The notes under the pieces: generated by a model | Seen by the model: the letters and a program-made list of their open reading frames with translations, nothing else | Told to the model about the DNA's origin: nothing | Database searches by the model: none | Shown: one piece after another, positions 1 through 7,478 of the stretch | How the letters are laid out: the number at the start of each line of letters is the position of its first letter | How positions within the stretch are numbered: the first letter of the stretch is position 1 | Program-made: the position numbers and the translations under genes | Assembly (NCBI GenBank): GCA_001799675.1 | Contig: MGTX01000022.1 | Coordinates: 1-64,000 of the forward strand | Length of the DNA: 64,000 nucleotides | From: Elusimicrobia bacterium GWA2_66_18 | GTDB lineage: Bacteria; Elusimicrobiota; Elusimicrobia; UBA1565; UBA9628 | Reading direction: 5' to 3'

Positions 1-2
1 TC

Positions 3-86
3 ATCGGCCCAGTCGCTATGAGTCACCCGGAAGTTCTGGAGTGGATTGGGCCTGTCGCCCAGGCTCATCCGGAAGTGTTAAGGTTT
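3..86 (+). repeat. Two tandem 42-bp coding repeats (14-residue unit), cut by the window edge
   Basis: Units 3-44 and 45-86 encode IGPVAMSHPEVLEW and IGPVAQAHPEVLRF. More copies may lie upstream. Confidence 0.7.
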
Positions 87-302
87 AAAATTCCTTATGC
101 CTGGACCGCCAAAGAACCCGTTGGTCAAAAGAAGATATGGGTTCTCTTCCGTCATTGGATCGGACCCGCCGGTATTTTTGTCGCCGGCGCTGGCTGCCTA
201 GCTTCGATTTACTTCGGCATGTACCCTCTGGTGCTCGTTTTTGCCCTCATAGGAGTGATGTGTGAAGTGTTTATTAAGTTCCTTTATATGAGGAAAACAT
301 AA
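3..302 (+). CDS. Small membrane protein with tandem 14-residue repeats, 5' end outside the window
   Basis: The frame is open to the left edge, so the first in-frame ATG (18) is probably not the true start. Codons 3-44 and 45-86 encode two copies of a 14-residue unit, IGPVAxxHPEVLxx, and the upstream copy lies partly before that ATG. The two DNA copies differ mostly at silent positions, so the repeat is kept at protein level. The remainder has a basic stretch and two hydrophobic segments (about bases 160-290), suggesting a small inner-membrane protein or the C-terminal anchor of a longer repeat protein. I do not recognise the family. It ends 12 bases before coaD. Confidence 0.55.
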   Translation: MGPVAMSHPEVLEWIGPVAQAHPEVLRFKIPYAWTAKEPVGQKKIWVLFRHWIGPAGIFVAGAGCLASIYFGMYPLVLVFALIGVMCEVFIKFLYMRKT

Positions 303-314
303 TAAACTCCGCAG

Positions 315-803
315 ATGAGTCGAATCGCGGTCTATCCCGGCAGTTTCGACCCGCTGACGCGCGGTCATCTCGACATCATCCAGAGGGCTTCCAAGCTCTT
401 CGATCAGGTGGTCGTGGCGGTGTCGAACAACGCGACGAAGAAACACGTCTTCTCCGTCTCCGAGCGCCTGGAGATCGTCGAGGAAGCCACCCGGCCCCTG
501 CCGAACGTCGATGTGGACACCATCTCGGGACTCCTCGTGGACTACCTGAAGACGAAAAAATCCAAGATCCTCATCCGCGGCCTGCGGGTGGTCTCGGACA
601 TGGACTACGAGTTCCAGCTCGCCTCGTTCAACCGTCGGCTCTATAAGGATGTCGAGACCGTCTTCCTTATGCCGGACGACCAGTACACTTACCTGGCCTC
701 CTCTATGGTGCGAGAGATCGCCCGCCTGGGCGCCGGCACCGAGCAGTTCGTCACGCCCTTCGTCGCCCGCAAGCTGAAGCTTAAATTCAGTGCGAAGAAA
801 TAG
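315..803 (+). CDS. coaD: Phosphopantetheine adenylyltransferase
   Basis: CoaD transfers AMP from ATP to 4'-phosphopantetheine, the penultimate step of coenzyme A synthesis, in the cytoplasm. The protein has 162 residues, the normal family length. YPGSFDPLTRGHLDII (residues 7-22) carries the GxFDPxxxGH nucleotidyltransferase signature, RGLR lies at 88-91, and the C-terminal SSMVREIARLG helix (129-139) is a family hallmark. The ATG has no obvious Shine-Dalgarno and lies 12 bases after the preceding stop. The next gene overlaps its end by 14 bases, so it heads a four-gene overlapping run ending at 4612. Confidence 0.97.
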   Translation: MSRIAVYPGSFDPLTRGHLDIIQRASKLFDQVVVAVSNNATKKHVFSVSERLEIVEEATRPLPNVDVDTISGLLVDYLKTKKSKILIRGLRVVSDMDYEFQLASFNRRLYKDVETVFLMPDDQYTYLASSMVREIARLGAGTEQFVTPFVARKLKLKFSAKK

Positions 804-1254
804 ATTCCTCGCCGCGGTGTTCCTCGCGGCGGCATGCGCAGCCGGCTGCCGGCGCGCGCCCGAAGAACCGGACTCCTCGGGCGGCGGCGCCGCGTTGGAG
901 CCCCCGCCGCCCTCGTCTATGACGGTGACGATCCCTCTGACGGCGGAAAGCGCAGGCTATGACAACGAACGGCAGGCCCGCCATCTCCAGGAGGAATCGG
1001 AGCTCCTGGGCATCGAACGACTGGCCAAGCCCTCCGCCCAAAGCGAAGAGAGCGCCGAGAGCGGGGAAGCGCGCGAGATCGTCACTTATGAGCATGGCCT
1101 CCAACGCACCAAGGACTACGCCCGCCAATTCGCGGCACAGCGCCGCGCCATCGACAAGGGCAAGAACAAAGCCCTGGACCTGCCCGGGGCCACGCCGCTC
1201 CTCCTGCCCGGCAAGAGACAGGGCGGACCCATCGAGAACGCCGATCCCCCATGA
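790..1254 (+). CDS. Predicted lipoprotein of unknown function
   Basis: The 154-residue product has a basic N-terminus (MRRNRF), a hydrophobic core and a lipobox-like AAGC with Cys20 as the predicted lipidated residue. The mature part is rich in Pro, Ala, Glu and Arg, has no recognised domain, and looks extended. The start is GTG at 790, inside the last codons of coaD. The stop overlaps the ATG of the next gene by four bases (ATGA). lgt, whose product would lipidate it, is encoded nearby at 4609-5448. Role unknown. Confidence 0.75.
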   Translation: MRRNRFLAAVFLAAACAAGCRRAPEEPDSSGGGAALEPPPPSSMTVTIPLTAESAGYDNERQARHLQEESELLGIERLAKPSAQSEESAESGEAREIVTYEHGLQRTKDYARQFAAQRRAIDKGKNKALDLPGATPLLLPGKRQGGPIENADPP

Positions 1255-2582
1255 GAAATCTCTCCCTCTTCGCGGCCATCCTATGGACCGCCGTCAGTGC
1301 CCCAGCCGCCCCCGACCCCCGCTTCGACGGGCAAGGCTCGGGACAGACCGCCCCGGAGGCCCTCGAAGCCCCTTGCGCGCCGGAGGCGCCGGCCACCTTC
1401 CCGGCGGACCAGCGTTTATGGGTCGTCATCGACGCCGGCGACGCCAAGACGCGGACCGCCGCCGCCACCGCCGGCGTCAGCATCGAAGAGGTCCGCCCCG
1501 GCCGGGTGTCGGGCTTCGCCACCACGGCCGCGCTCGCCCGAGCCAAGGCCGCGGGTCTGAAGATCCTCTCCGCCGACCCGATTCCCCGGCGCCTGAGGCC
1601 CCTTGATTTCCCCGCAAAGGACGCGGCCTACCATAACTTCGCCGAGACCGCAGCGGAGCTCAAGAGCCTGGCGGATAAGGCCCCGGACCTGGCATCACTC
1701 TTCTCCATCGGCAAAACCATGCAGGACCGCGACATCTGGGCCCTGCGCCTGTGCCCTGACGCGAAGGGGACGGCGGCCAGCAAGAAGCCCGGGATACTCT
1801 TCCTCGGCATGCACCACGCCCGCGAACATCTCTCCACCGACGTCCCCCTCCTCCTGGCCAAACGCCTCCTGGAAAACCGCAAGGACCCCGAGGTGGCGAG
1901 CCTGCTCGCCGGGCGCGACATCTATGTCATCGCGATGGTCAACCCCGACGGCGGGGAATACGACATCTCCGGCGACCGCTATCACATGCACCGCAAGAAC
2001 ATGCGGGTCAACGCGGACGGCTCCTTAGGCGTCGACCTCAACCGCAACTACGGTTGGGGCTGGGGAGGCAAGGGCTCTTCCGCCTACCCGGGCGACGACA
2101 CCTACCGCGGACCCTCCGCCTTCTCCGAGCCGGAGACCAAGGCGGTCAAGGCCTTCGTCGAGTCGCGCGCGAACCTCACGACGCTCCTCTCCTATCACAC
2201 CTTCAGCGAGTTGGTCCTCTATCCATGGGGCGGCTCGAACGACCCCATCGACGACAAGGTCGCGCTCAAGGCCTACCAGGTCATGGCCGAGGAGATGGGC
2301 CGCATGACCGGATATCGCCCGATGCAGTCGAGCGGTCTTTATATCGCCACGGGAGACCTGACGGACTGGTCGTGGGGCGAGCGCGGCATCTTCTCCTGGA
2401 CCTTCGAACTGACCCCGAAATCTATATGGGAGGGCGGCTTCTACCCCGGCGCGGGGGCCATCGCCGCCGCCGTCCAGGCCAACTGGCGCCCCATGCTCTA
2501 TCTCATCGACCTGGCCGACGACCCGCGCCGCGCCGCCCGAGCGCCCGACTCGGCGGCCTTTGCCTTAAGGAGATCACCATGA
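1251..2582 (+). CDS. Exported M14-family zinc carboxypeptidase
   Basis: M14 metallocarboxypeptidases remove C-terminal residues from peptides with a single zinc. This 443-residue protein starts with a Sec signal peptide ending near APAAP. Zinc ligands are visible as HHAREH (His189, Glu192) and the later His316 in SYHTFSELVLYPW. The substrate-binding DLNRN lies at 262-266, and the catalytic Glu386 in FSWTFELTP. All key residues are present, so it should be active, probably in the periplasm or outside the cell. It overlaps the lipoprotein gene before it and the M3 peptidase after it by four bases each, suggesting a joint role in peptide degradation. Confidence 0.93.
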   Translation: MRNLSLFAAILWTAVSAPAAPDPRFDGQGSGQTAPEALEAPCAPEAPATFPADQRLWVVIDAGDAKTRTAAATAGVSIEEVRPGRVSGFATTAALARAKAAGLKILSADPIPRRLRPLDFPAKDAAYHNFAETAAELKSLADKAPDLASLFSIGKTMQDRDIWALRLCPDAKGTAASKKPGILFLGMHHAREHLSTDVPLLLAKRLLENRKDPEVASLLAGRDIYVIAMVNPDGGEYDISGDRYHMHRKNMRVNADGSLGVDLNRNYGWGWGGKGSSAYPGDDTYRGPSAFSEPETKAVKAFVESRANLTTLLSYHTFSELVLYPWGGSNDPIDDKVALKAYQVMAEEMGRMTGYRPMQSSGLYIATGDLTDWSWGERGIFSWTFELTPKSIWEGGFYPGAGAIAAAVQANWRPMLYLIDLADDPRRAARAPDSAAFALRRSP

Positions 2583-4612
2583 AAATTCCCCTCTTCCTCC
2601 TGTTGTTTTGCGCCGCCGCCCGCGCCGGGACCTTCGTGCCGGCGCCGGCGCTGAACTACGATCCGACTCCGGCGGCCCTTCTTCAAGATTGCCGCGACGC
2701 GCAGAAGCGCGCGGCCTCGGCCCTGGCCGGACTCTCCTCCCTGTCCCAGACGAGCCGGACCTTCGACAACACCCCATGGGCCTTCGACGGGATCCTCGCC
2801 CAGCTCAACGAGGACACGGCCTCCGGCCAGTTCCTGAAGAGCGTTTCGGTTTCCTCCGCCGTGCGCGCCGCAGGCAACGACTGCGAGACCGAGATCGGCA
2901 AGTTCTCCATCGACGTCTTCTCGCGCGAGGACCTCTACAAGGCGCTCAAGGATTACGCGGCCAAGGGGGAGCCCCTCAGGGGCGACGCCGCGCGCCTGCT
3001 GGAGAAGCAGCTGCTGGATTTCCGCCGCTCGGGCCTGGAACTCCCCCGGGAGGAGCGCGAGCAGTTGACTCTGACGCGCAAGCGCCTGACCGAGCTCGAG
3101 AGCCGTTTCTCGCGCAACATCAACGAATCCAAGGACTCCGCCCTCTTCACCCGCGCGGAGATGGACGGCGCGCCCGAGGACTTCGTCTCGCGTCTAGAGA
3201 AGGCGGATGGGAAGTACAAGGTCACCCTCGACTACCCCGACTACTTCCCGTTCATGGACAACGTCCGCGTCGGGGCCTCGCGCAAGGTTCTGGAAGGCAA
3301 GTTCAACAACCGCGCCTCCCGGGAGAACCTCCCCCTCCTCGGCGAGATCCTTACCCTGCGCAAGAAGGCCGCGCGCATCCTCGGCTATCAGACCCACGCG
3401 CATTACGTCCTCGAGCAGCGCATGGCCAAAGACCCGGCGACGGTGAAGGCGTTCATCGACCGCCTCAAGAAACGCCTTCGCCCCCTGGCCGAGGACGAGC
3501 TCCAGACGCTGCTCGCCCTTAAGCGCGTCTTCGAAGGCAAGGACGCCGACCCCGTCTTCCGCGCCTGGGACTGGCGCTTCTACGACAACCAGCTCAAGCG
3601 CGTGCGCTATTCCGTCGACGAGCAAAAGATCCGGGAATACTTCCCGGCCGACCTGGTGACCGAGCAAATGCTGGAGGTCTACCAGAAACTGTTGGGCGTG
3701 AAGTTCAAGCGCATCGAGAACGGCGCCCTCTGGCATCCCGACGTGCGGTTCTACGCCGTCTCAGATGCCGCAAGCGGAGCGAGCGGCGAGCCCTTCGCCT
3801 ATTTCTACATGGACCTGTTCCCGCGCGAGGGCAAGTACAAGCATGCCGCCGCCTTCGACCTCATCAAGGGCCGCTCATTGCCCGACGGGACCTACCGCAA
3901 GCCGGTCGCTGCCATCGTCGCCAACTTCGACAAGCCGGCCGCCGACCGGCCGTCGCTCCTCACCCACGGCGAGGTGGAAACCTTCTTTCATGAGTTCGGC
4001 CACATCATGCATCAGACCCTGACCCGGGCGCGCTTTTCCCGCTTCTCGGGCTCGGAAGTCGCGCGCGACTTCGTCGAGGGCCCCTCGCAAATGCTGGAGA
4101 ACTGGGTCTGGGACCCCGCGGTGCTCTCCTCGCTCTCCGGCCACTACCAGGACCGCTCGAAGAAGCTCCCCAAGGAGATGCTCGACAAGATGATCGCCGC
4201 CCGCAACGCCGACTCCGGGCTCTTCAACCTGCGCCAGTTGAACTTCGGCTCCATCGACCAACTCTACCACACGACCCCGCCCTCGGACACGAGCGCCGCC
4301 TACGCCAAGGTCATGAAAGAGGTGTTCCTCATCCCGATGTCCGAGGGAACCCACCCGGAGGCCGGCTTCGGCCATCTCATGGGCTACGACGCGGGCTACT
4401 ACGGCTACATGTGGTCCAAGGTCTACGCCCAGGACATGTTCAGCCGCTTCGAGGCCGAAGGGGTCATGAACCCGGCCATCGGCGCGGACTACCGGCGCAA
4501 GATCCTGGAGGTCGGCTCCTCGCATGAAGAGATGGAGTCTCTCAAGTCCTTCCTCGGGCGCGAACCGAAGGAGGACGCCTTCTTGAGAAGCATCGGCTTG
4601 AAGGCCGATTAG
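2579..4612 (+). CDS. Exported M3-family (thimet oligopeptidase-like) metallopeptidase
   Basis: M3 enzymes are zinc oligopeptidases cutting short peptides internally. The start is the ATG at 2579, preceded by AAGGAG and overlapping the M14 stop (ATGA), giving 677 residues. A signal peptide (MKIPLFLLLFCAAARAG) indicates export, less common than cytosolic M3 enzymes such as OpdA. The catalytic FFHEFGHIMHQ has His471 as first zinc ligand, and downstream FVEGPSQMLENW is the conserved second motif carrying the Glu ligand. With the M14 enzyme upstream it would form an extracytoplasmic peptide-degrading pair. The stop overlaps the stop of convergent lgt. Confidence 0.94.
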   Translation: MKIPLFLLLFCAAARAGTFVPAPALNYDPTPAALLQDCRDAQKRAASALAGLSSLSQTSRTFDNTPWAFDGILAQLNEDTASGQFLKSVSVSSAVRAAGNDCETEIGKFSIDVFSREDLYKALKDYAAKGEPLRGDAARLLEKQLLDFRRSGLELPREEREQLTLTRKRLTELESRFSRNINESKDSALFTRAEMDGAPEDFVSRLEKADGKYKVTLDYPDYFPFMDNVRVGASRKVLEGKFNNRASRENLPLLGEILTLRKKAARILGYQTHAHYVLEQRMAKDPATVKAFIDRLKKRLRPLAEDELQTLLALKRVFEGKDADPVFRAWDWRFYDNQLKRVRYSVDEQKIREYFPADLVTEQMLEVYQKLLGVKFKRIENGALWHPDVRFYAVSDAASGASGEPFAYFYMDLFPREGKYKHAAAFDLIKGRSLPDGTYRKPVAAIVANFDKPAADRPSLLTHGEVETFFHEFGHIMHQTLTRARFSRFSGSEVARDFVEGPSQMLENWVWDPAVLSSLSGHYQDRSKKLPKEMLDKMIAARNADSGLFNLRQLNFGSIDQLYHTTPPSDTSAAYAKVMKEVFLIPMSEGTHPEAGFGHLMGYDAGYYGYMWSKVYAQDMFSRFEAEGVMNPAIGADYRRKILEVGSSHEEMESLKSFLGREPKEDAFLRSIGLKAD

Positions 4613-5448
4613 GGCTTGCCGTCGGTGAAGAGAGAGCGGCCCTTGGCGTCGATCTCGACGACGCCGCGTGTCCAGAGCGCCGCGGCCGCCGCGAGCGCGC
4701 CGAAAAAGGACATCCACTGCGAGGGTGAGAGGACCGGCCAGAGGAACACGCCCCGGTCGTCGCCACGGAACAGCTCCACGACGAAGCGCAGGATGGAGTA
4801 GTAGAGCAGGTAGCCGAAGAAGGCCGTGCCGTAGCGCAGCCGCGCGCTCCGCGCGGCCGGCAGGACGAAGCGGATGAGGAAGAAGGCGGCCGCGGACTCG
4901 CCGAAGGCCTCGTAGAGCTGGGTGGGGTGGAGCGGCACGCCGCGCAGAGAGGGCTCGACGCTCGAGGCGATGCTCGTGAAGACGATCCCCCACGGCATGG
5001 CGGTGGGACGGCCGTGGCAGCAGCCTTCCATGAAACAGCCCAGGCGCCCCAGGACATGCCCGATGGCGAGCGCCGCGACGCAGTCGTCGGCCACGGGGAG
5101 GTAGGCGCGCGGACGATACTCCCGGTTGTGCCACCACTGGTAGGCCAAGCCCGAGAGGATGCCCAACAGCAGACCCGACCAGAATACCCAGCCGGTATTC
5201 CAGTCCGAGATCATCTGCCAGGGATCATCCAGGAAGTCGGCGCGCTCGACGACGAAAAAGCCCAACTTGCCGCCGAGGACGGCCCCGGTCAGGACCGTGG
5301 CCACCATGCCCCACAGCTCCTCCGGCGCGGCCCGATGGTGTTTGAGCCGGGTCCTGAGCCACCACACGCCGCTGATATAGCCGAGGACGACGAAGACGGA
5401 GTAGGCCGCGTGCGGTTTGCCGTTCCACCAGAAGAGGATGGGATGCAT
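4609..5448 (-). CDS. lgt: Prolipoprotein diacylglyceryl transferase
   Basis: Lgt moves a diacylglyceryl group from phosphatidylglycerol to the lipobox Cys of prolipoproteins in the inner membrane. The protein is 279 residues, as usual, with about seven hydrophobic segments. The signature GHVLGRLGCFMEGCCHGRP and the downstream PLHPTQLYEA and LRFVVELFRGDDRG motifs match the family. It lies four bases downstream of the methyltransferase gene on the same strand, so both are probably cotranscribed as a membrane-lipid pair. Its stop codon overlaps the stop of the convergent peptidase gene. Confidence 0.96.
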   Translation of the reverse strand: MHPILFWWNGKPHAAYSVFVVLGYISGVWWLRTRLKHHRAAPEELWGMVATVLTGAVLGGKLGFFVVERADFLDDPWQMISDWNTGWVFWSGLLLGILSGLAYQWWHNREYRPRAYLPVADDCVAALAIGHVLGRLGCFMEGCCHGRPTAMPWGIVFTSIASSVEPSLRGVPLHPTQLYEAFGESAAAFFLIRFVLPAARSARLRYGTAFFGYLLYYSILRFVVELFRGDDRGVFLWPVLSPSQWMSFFGALAAAAALWTRGVVEIDAKGRSLFTDGKP

Positions 5449-5452
5449 CGGC

Positions 5453-6622
5453 CTAGGGCTTCTCGCAGAGGATCTGCTTAAGCACCGAGTTCGGCCCGTC
5501 CACGACCGAGGCGTAGGTCAAATAGAGGTGCCAGGCCCTCTCGATGGTCGGCGTGATCATGGGACGCGTCCGCGGCAGGTTCTCCACATAGCGCTTGTAC
5601 CAGTGCCGCAGGGTCTTCGCGTAATGGCCGTAGCGGAAGTGGATCTTCTTCACGCGGAATCCCAGCTTCTCGATGATCTTGAGATGGACGTGGAGCGGAA
5701 ATTGGAAGTGGTCGGGAAAGACATACTTTTGGCTGAAGGTCCCCGAGATCGTCGTGTAGTTGGTCAGGCCCGCATCATTGGCCGGCGGGATGATGGCGTG
5801 AAACCAGACCTTGCCGCCGCTCCTAAGCATCCCGTAAACGTGCCGGTAATAGCGCTCCACCTCGGAACGGTCGAGGTGGCTGATCATGCCGCAGGTGTAG
5901 ATTTTGTCGAACTGGCCCGCGGCCGGGACCTGCATGTAGTGCAGGAGCTTGAGGTTCCTCGAGAAACCGGCGTCCACCTGATTCTGCGAGAGCGTGATGC
6001 CCAGGGCGCCCTTGCAGCCGTACTTCGTCTCGGCGAGGCGCACCATGTAGCCGTAGCCGCAGCCGATGTCGAGGAACTTGTCGTCCGGCTGGAGTTGGAG
6101 CTCATCGGCCGCCATCGCGAACTTATTGTGTTGGGCATCCTCCAGAGTCTGGTCGTCCAGGCTTCCGATATTGAGCGGATCGTCCCACATCGCGCAGGAG
6201 TACGCCTTCGTGCGCCGGTCGAGATAGGAGAGGATGAAGTCGTTGGGCAGATCGTAGTGAGAGGAGACCGCCCGCAGCTTGCGGCGTTCCGAAGACGGGA
6301 AGAGCGCCGTCCATAGGAAGCGCAGCTGATACTTCCACTTGATACGCCAGAGCTCGTCTTGGCGCACGTGGCTGCGCGCGCCCACGAAGGAGTACATGTC
6401 GCCGATGAGGTCGGCGTCGCCCAAGGCGTAGTGGTCGAGGAAGGCCGAGAGATCGTGACGCGCGAGGGCCGCCAGCGCCTCATGGGTCTTGCAGGACATC
6501 TCGACCTTCTCCGGACCGCGGCCGATGGCGCGGCTTTGGCCCCGGTAGGAGAGGCGGATGGTCCACGGCAGCGTGGGGAACATCCAGTTCATGGCGTCGG
6601 CGGCGCGATCGATGGCAGGCAT
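5453..6622 (-). CDS. Cyclopropane-fatty-acyl-phospholipid synthase family methyltransferase
   Basis: Family members transfer a methyl or methylene from S-adenosylmethionine to unsaturated acyl chains of membrane phospholipids. The 389-residue protein has the family landmarks in order: SSHYDLPNDF, then YSCAMW, then the SAM-binding FLDIGCGYGY, then a Rossmann methyltransferase fold. No signal peptide is seen. It may make cyclopropane or branched-methyl lipids; the exact product cannot be told. lgt follows after four bases. The divergent neighbour is hsp20, so the 110-base spacer holds both promoters. Confidence 0.88.
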   Translation of the reverse strand: MPAIDRAADAMNWMFPTLPWTIRLSYRGQSRAIGRGPEKVEMSCKTHEALAALARHDLSAFLDHYALGDADLIGDMYSFVGARSHVRQDELWRIKWKYQLRFLWTALFPSSERRKLRAVSSHYDLPNDFILSYLDRRTKAYSCAMWDDPLNIGSLDDQTLEDAQHNKFAMAADELQLQPDDKFLDIGCGYGYMVRLAETKYGCKGALGITLSQNQVDAGFSRNLKLLHYMQVPAAGQFDKIYTCGMISHLDRSEVERYYRHVYGMLRSGGKVWFHAIIPPANDAGLTNYTTISGTFSQKYVFPDHFQFPLHVHLKIIEKLGFRVKKIHFRYGHYAKTLRHWYKRYVENLPRTRPMITPTIERAWHLYLTYASVVDGPNSVLKQILCEKP

Positions 6623-6732
6623 GGGATCTTCGACTCAAAGGGTAGCGGGAGCGGAGGCCCGCGTCAAGCACTCCGGCATCTTTGTTGCGAAGTTATAAAT
6701 ATAAGCTGAATACCAATTATTGGGGAGGGGTT

Positions 6733-7221
6733 ATGGAACGCAATAATAAATCGATGGCGACCGCGGAGAACCGAGAGACGGCGGCGTGGGATCCTATGCG
6801 CGACCTGCGGGGACTCACCGGCATGTCGGAACTCTTCGATGAGTTGTTCACGGGGATCGGGCGACCGATTCAATTTCCCACCGCGCCGCGAGCCTGGACG
6901 CCGCGGGTGGACATCCAGGAGACCGAGAAGGAGTACGTCCTGACGGCCTCCCTGCCGGGAGTGCGAAAGGAGGACGTGAAGGTCGCGGTGGAGGAAGGAG
7001 TGCTCACCATCAAGGGGGAGCGCCGCGCCGAAAAAGACGAGAAGGGCAAGAATTGGGTGCGCCGAGAAACGGTCTACGGCCAGTTCCAGAGGAGTTTCGT
7101 GCTCCCCAGCGGCATTCATCCCGAGGAACTGAAGGCCTCCTACAAGGACGGCCTGCTCACCATGACCCTGCGCAAGCCCGAAGCGCCGAAAAGCCGGGAG
7201 GTGAACGTCAAGGTCGACTAG
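6733..7221 (+). CDS. Small heat-shock protein, Hsp20/alpha-crystallin family
   Basis: Hsp20 proteins are ATP-independent holdases that form oligomers around unfolded clients. The chosen ATG (6733) follows GGGGAGGGG closely; an in-frame upstream start would include the promoter region. The product has 162 residues: a variable N-terminus, an alpha-crystallin domain from WTPRVDIQETEKEYVL to the AxxxxGLLTMTL region, and a short tail. The conserved GVLTIKGER strand is present. The spacer upstream is AT-rich (TTATAAATATAAG). No clear sigma-32 or CIRCE site is visible. Confidence 0.95.
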   Translation: MERNNKSMATAENRETAAWDPMRDLRGLTGMSELFDELFTGIGRPIQFPTAPRAWTPRVDIQETEKEYVLTASLPGVRKEDVKVAVEEGVLTIKGERRAEKDEKGKNWVRRETVYGQFQRSFVLPSGIHPEELKASYKDGLLTMTLRKPEAPKSREVNVKVD

Positions 7222-7241
7222 GGGCTGCGACTCATCGCTTC

Positions 7242-7271
7242 ACCCGGGACGAACTCGGCCCCGTCCCGGGT
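7242..7271. terminator. Hairpin between convergent genes
   Basis: ACCCGGGACG (7242-7251) and CGTCCCGGGT (7262-7271) are perfect 10-base inverted arms around a 10-base loop. A second alternative stem (CGGCCCC/GGGGCCG) overlaps. No T tract follows, so it may be a weak or bidirectional terminator between hsp20 and the Cys-rich gene. Confidence 0.5.
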
Positions 7272-7278
7272 GGGGCCG

Positions 7279-7470
7279 TCAAGCGCCCCAATGCGGCGTC
7301 GGGGACGGAGGCTTGAACTTCTTGCAGGCGCAGCGGTGGATGACCTCGCCGAGCTTGAGCTTCTCGCCGGTCTTCTCGCAGATGCGCTTTGCCTTAGCCT
7401 TTTCCTTCTCGATTTCGAGTTGACAGTAGCGGCATTCGACGCAGACGCAGGCCTTCTCCGCCATATCCAT
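7279..7470 (-). CDS. Cys-rich 63-residue putative metal-binding protein
   Basis: The product has seven cysteines in 63 residues: Cys8, Cys10, Cys13 and Cys16 form CxCxxCxxC near the N-terminus, Cys31 stands alone, and Cys47 and Cys49 form CAC next to His45. A highly charged Lys/Glu stretch separates the clusters. This spacing suggests bound zinc or iron; no signal peptide is seen, so it is probably cytoplasmic. A G-rich run precedes the ATG, and a second ATG two codons later is possible. It lies eight bases downstream of the transketolase-like gene on the same strand. Family not recognised. Confidence 0.6.
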   Translation of the reverse strand: MDMAEKACVCVECRYCQLEIEKEKAKAKRICEKTGEKLKLGEVIHRCACKKFKPPSPTPHWGA

Positions 7471-7478
7471 GCCCCCGT

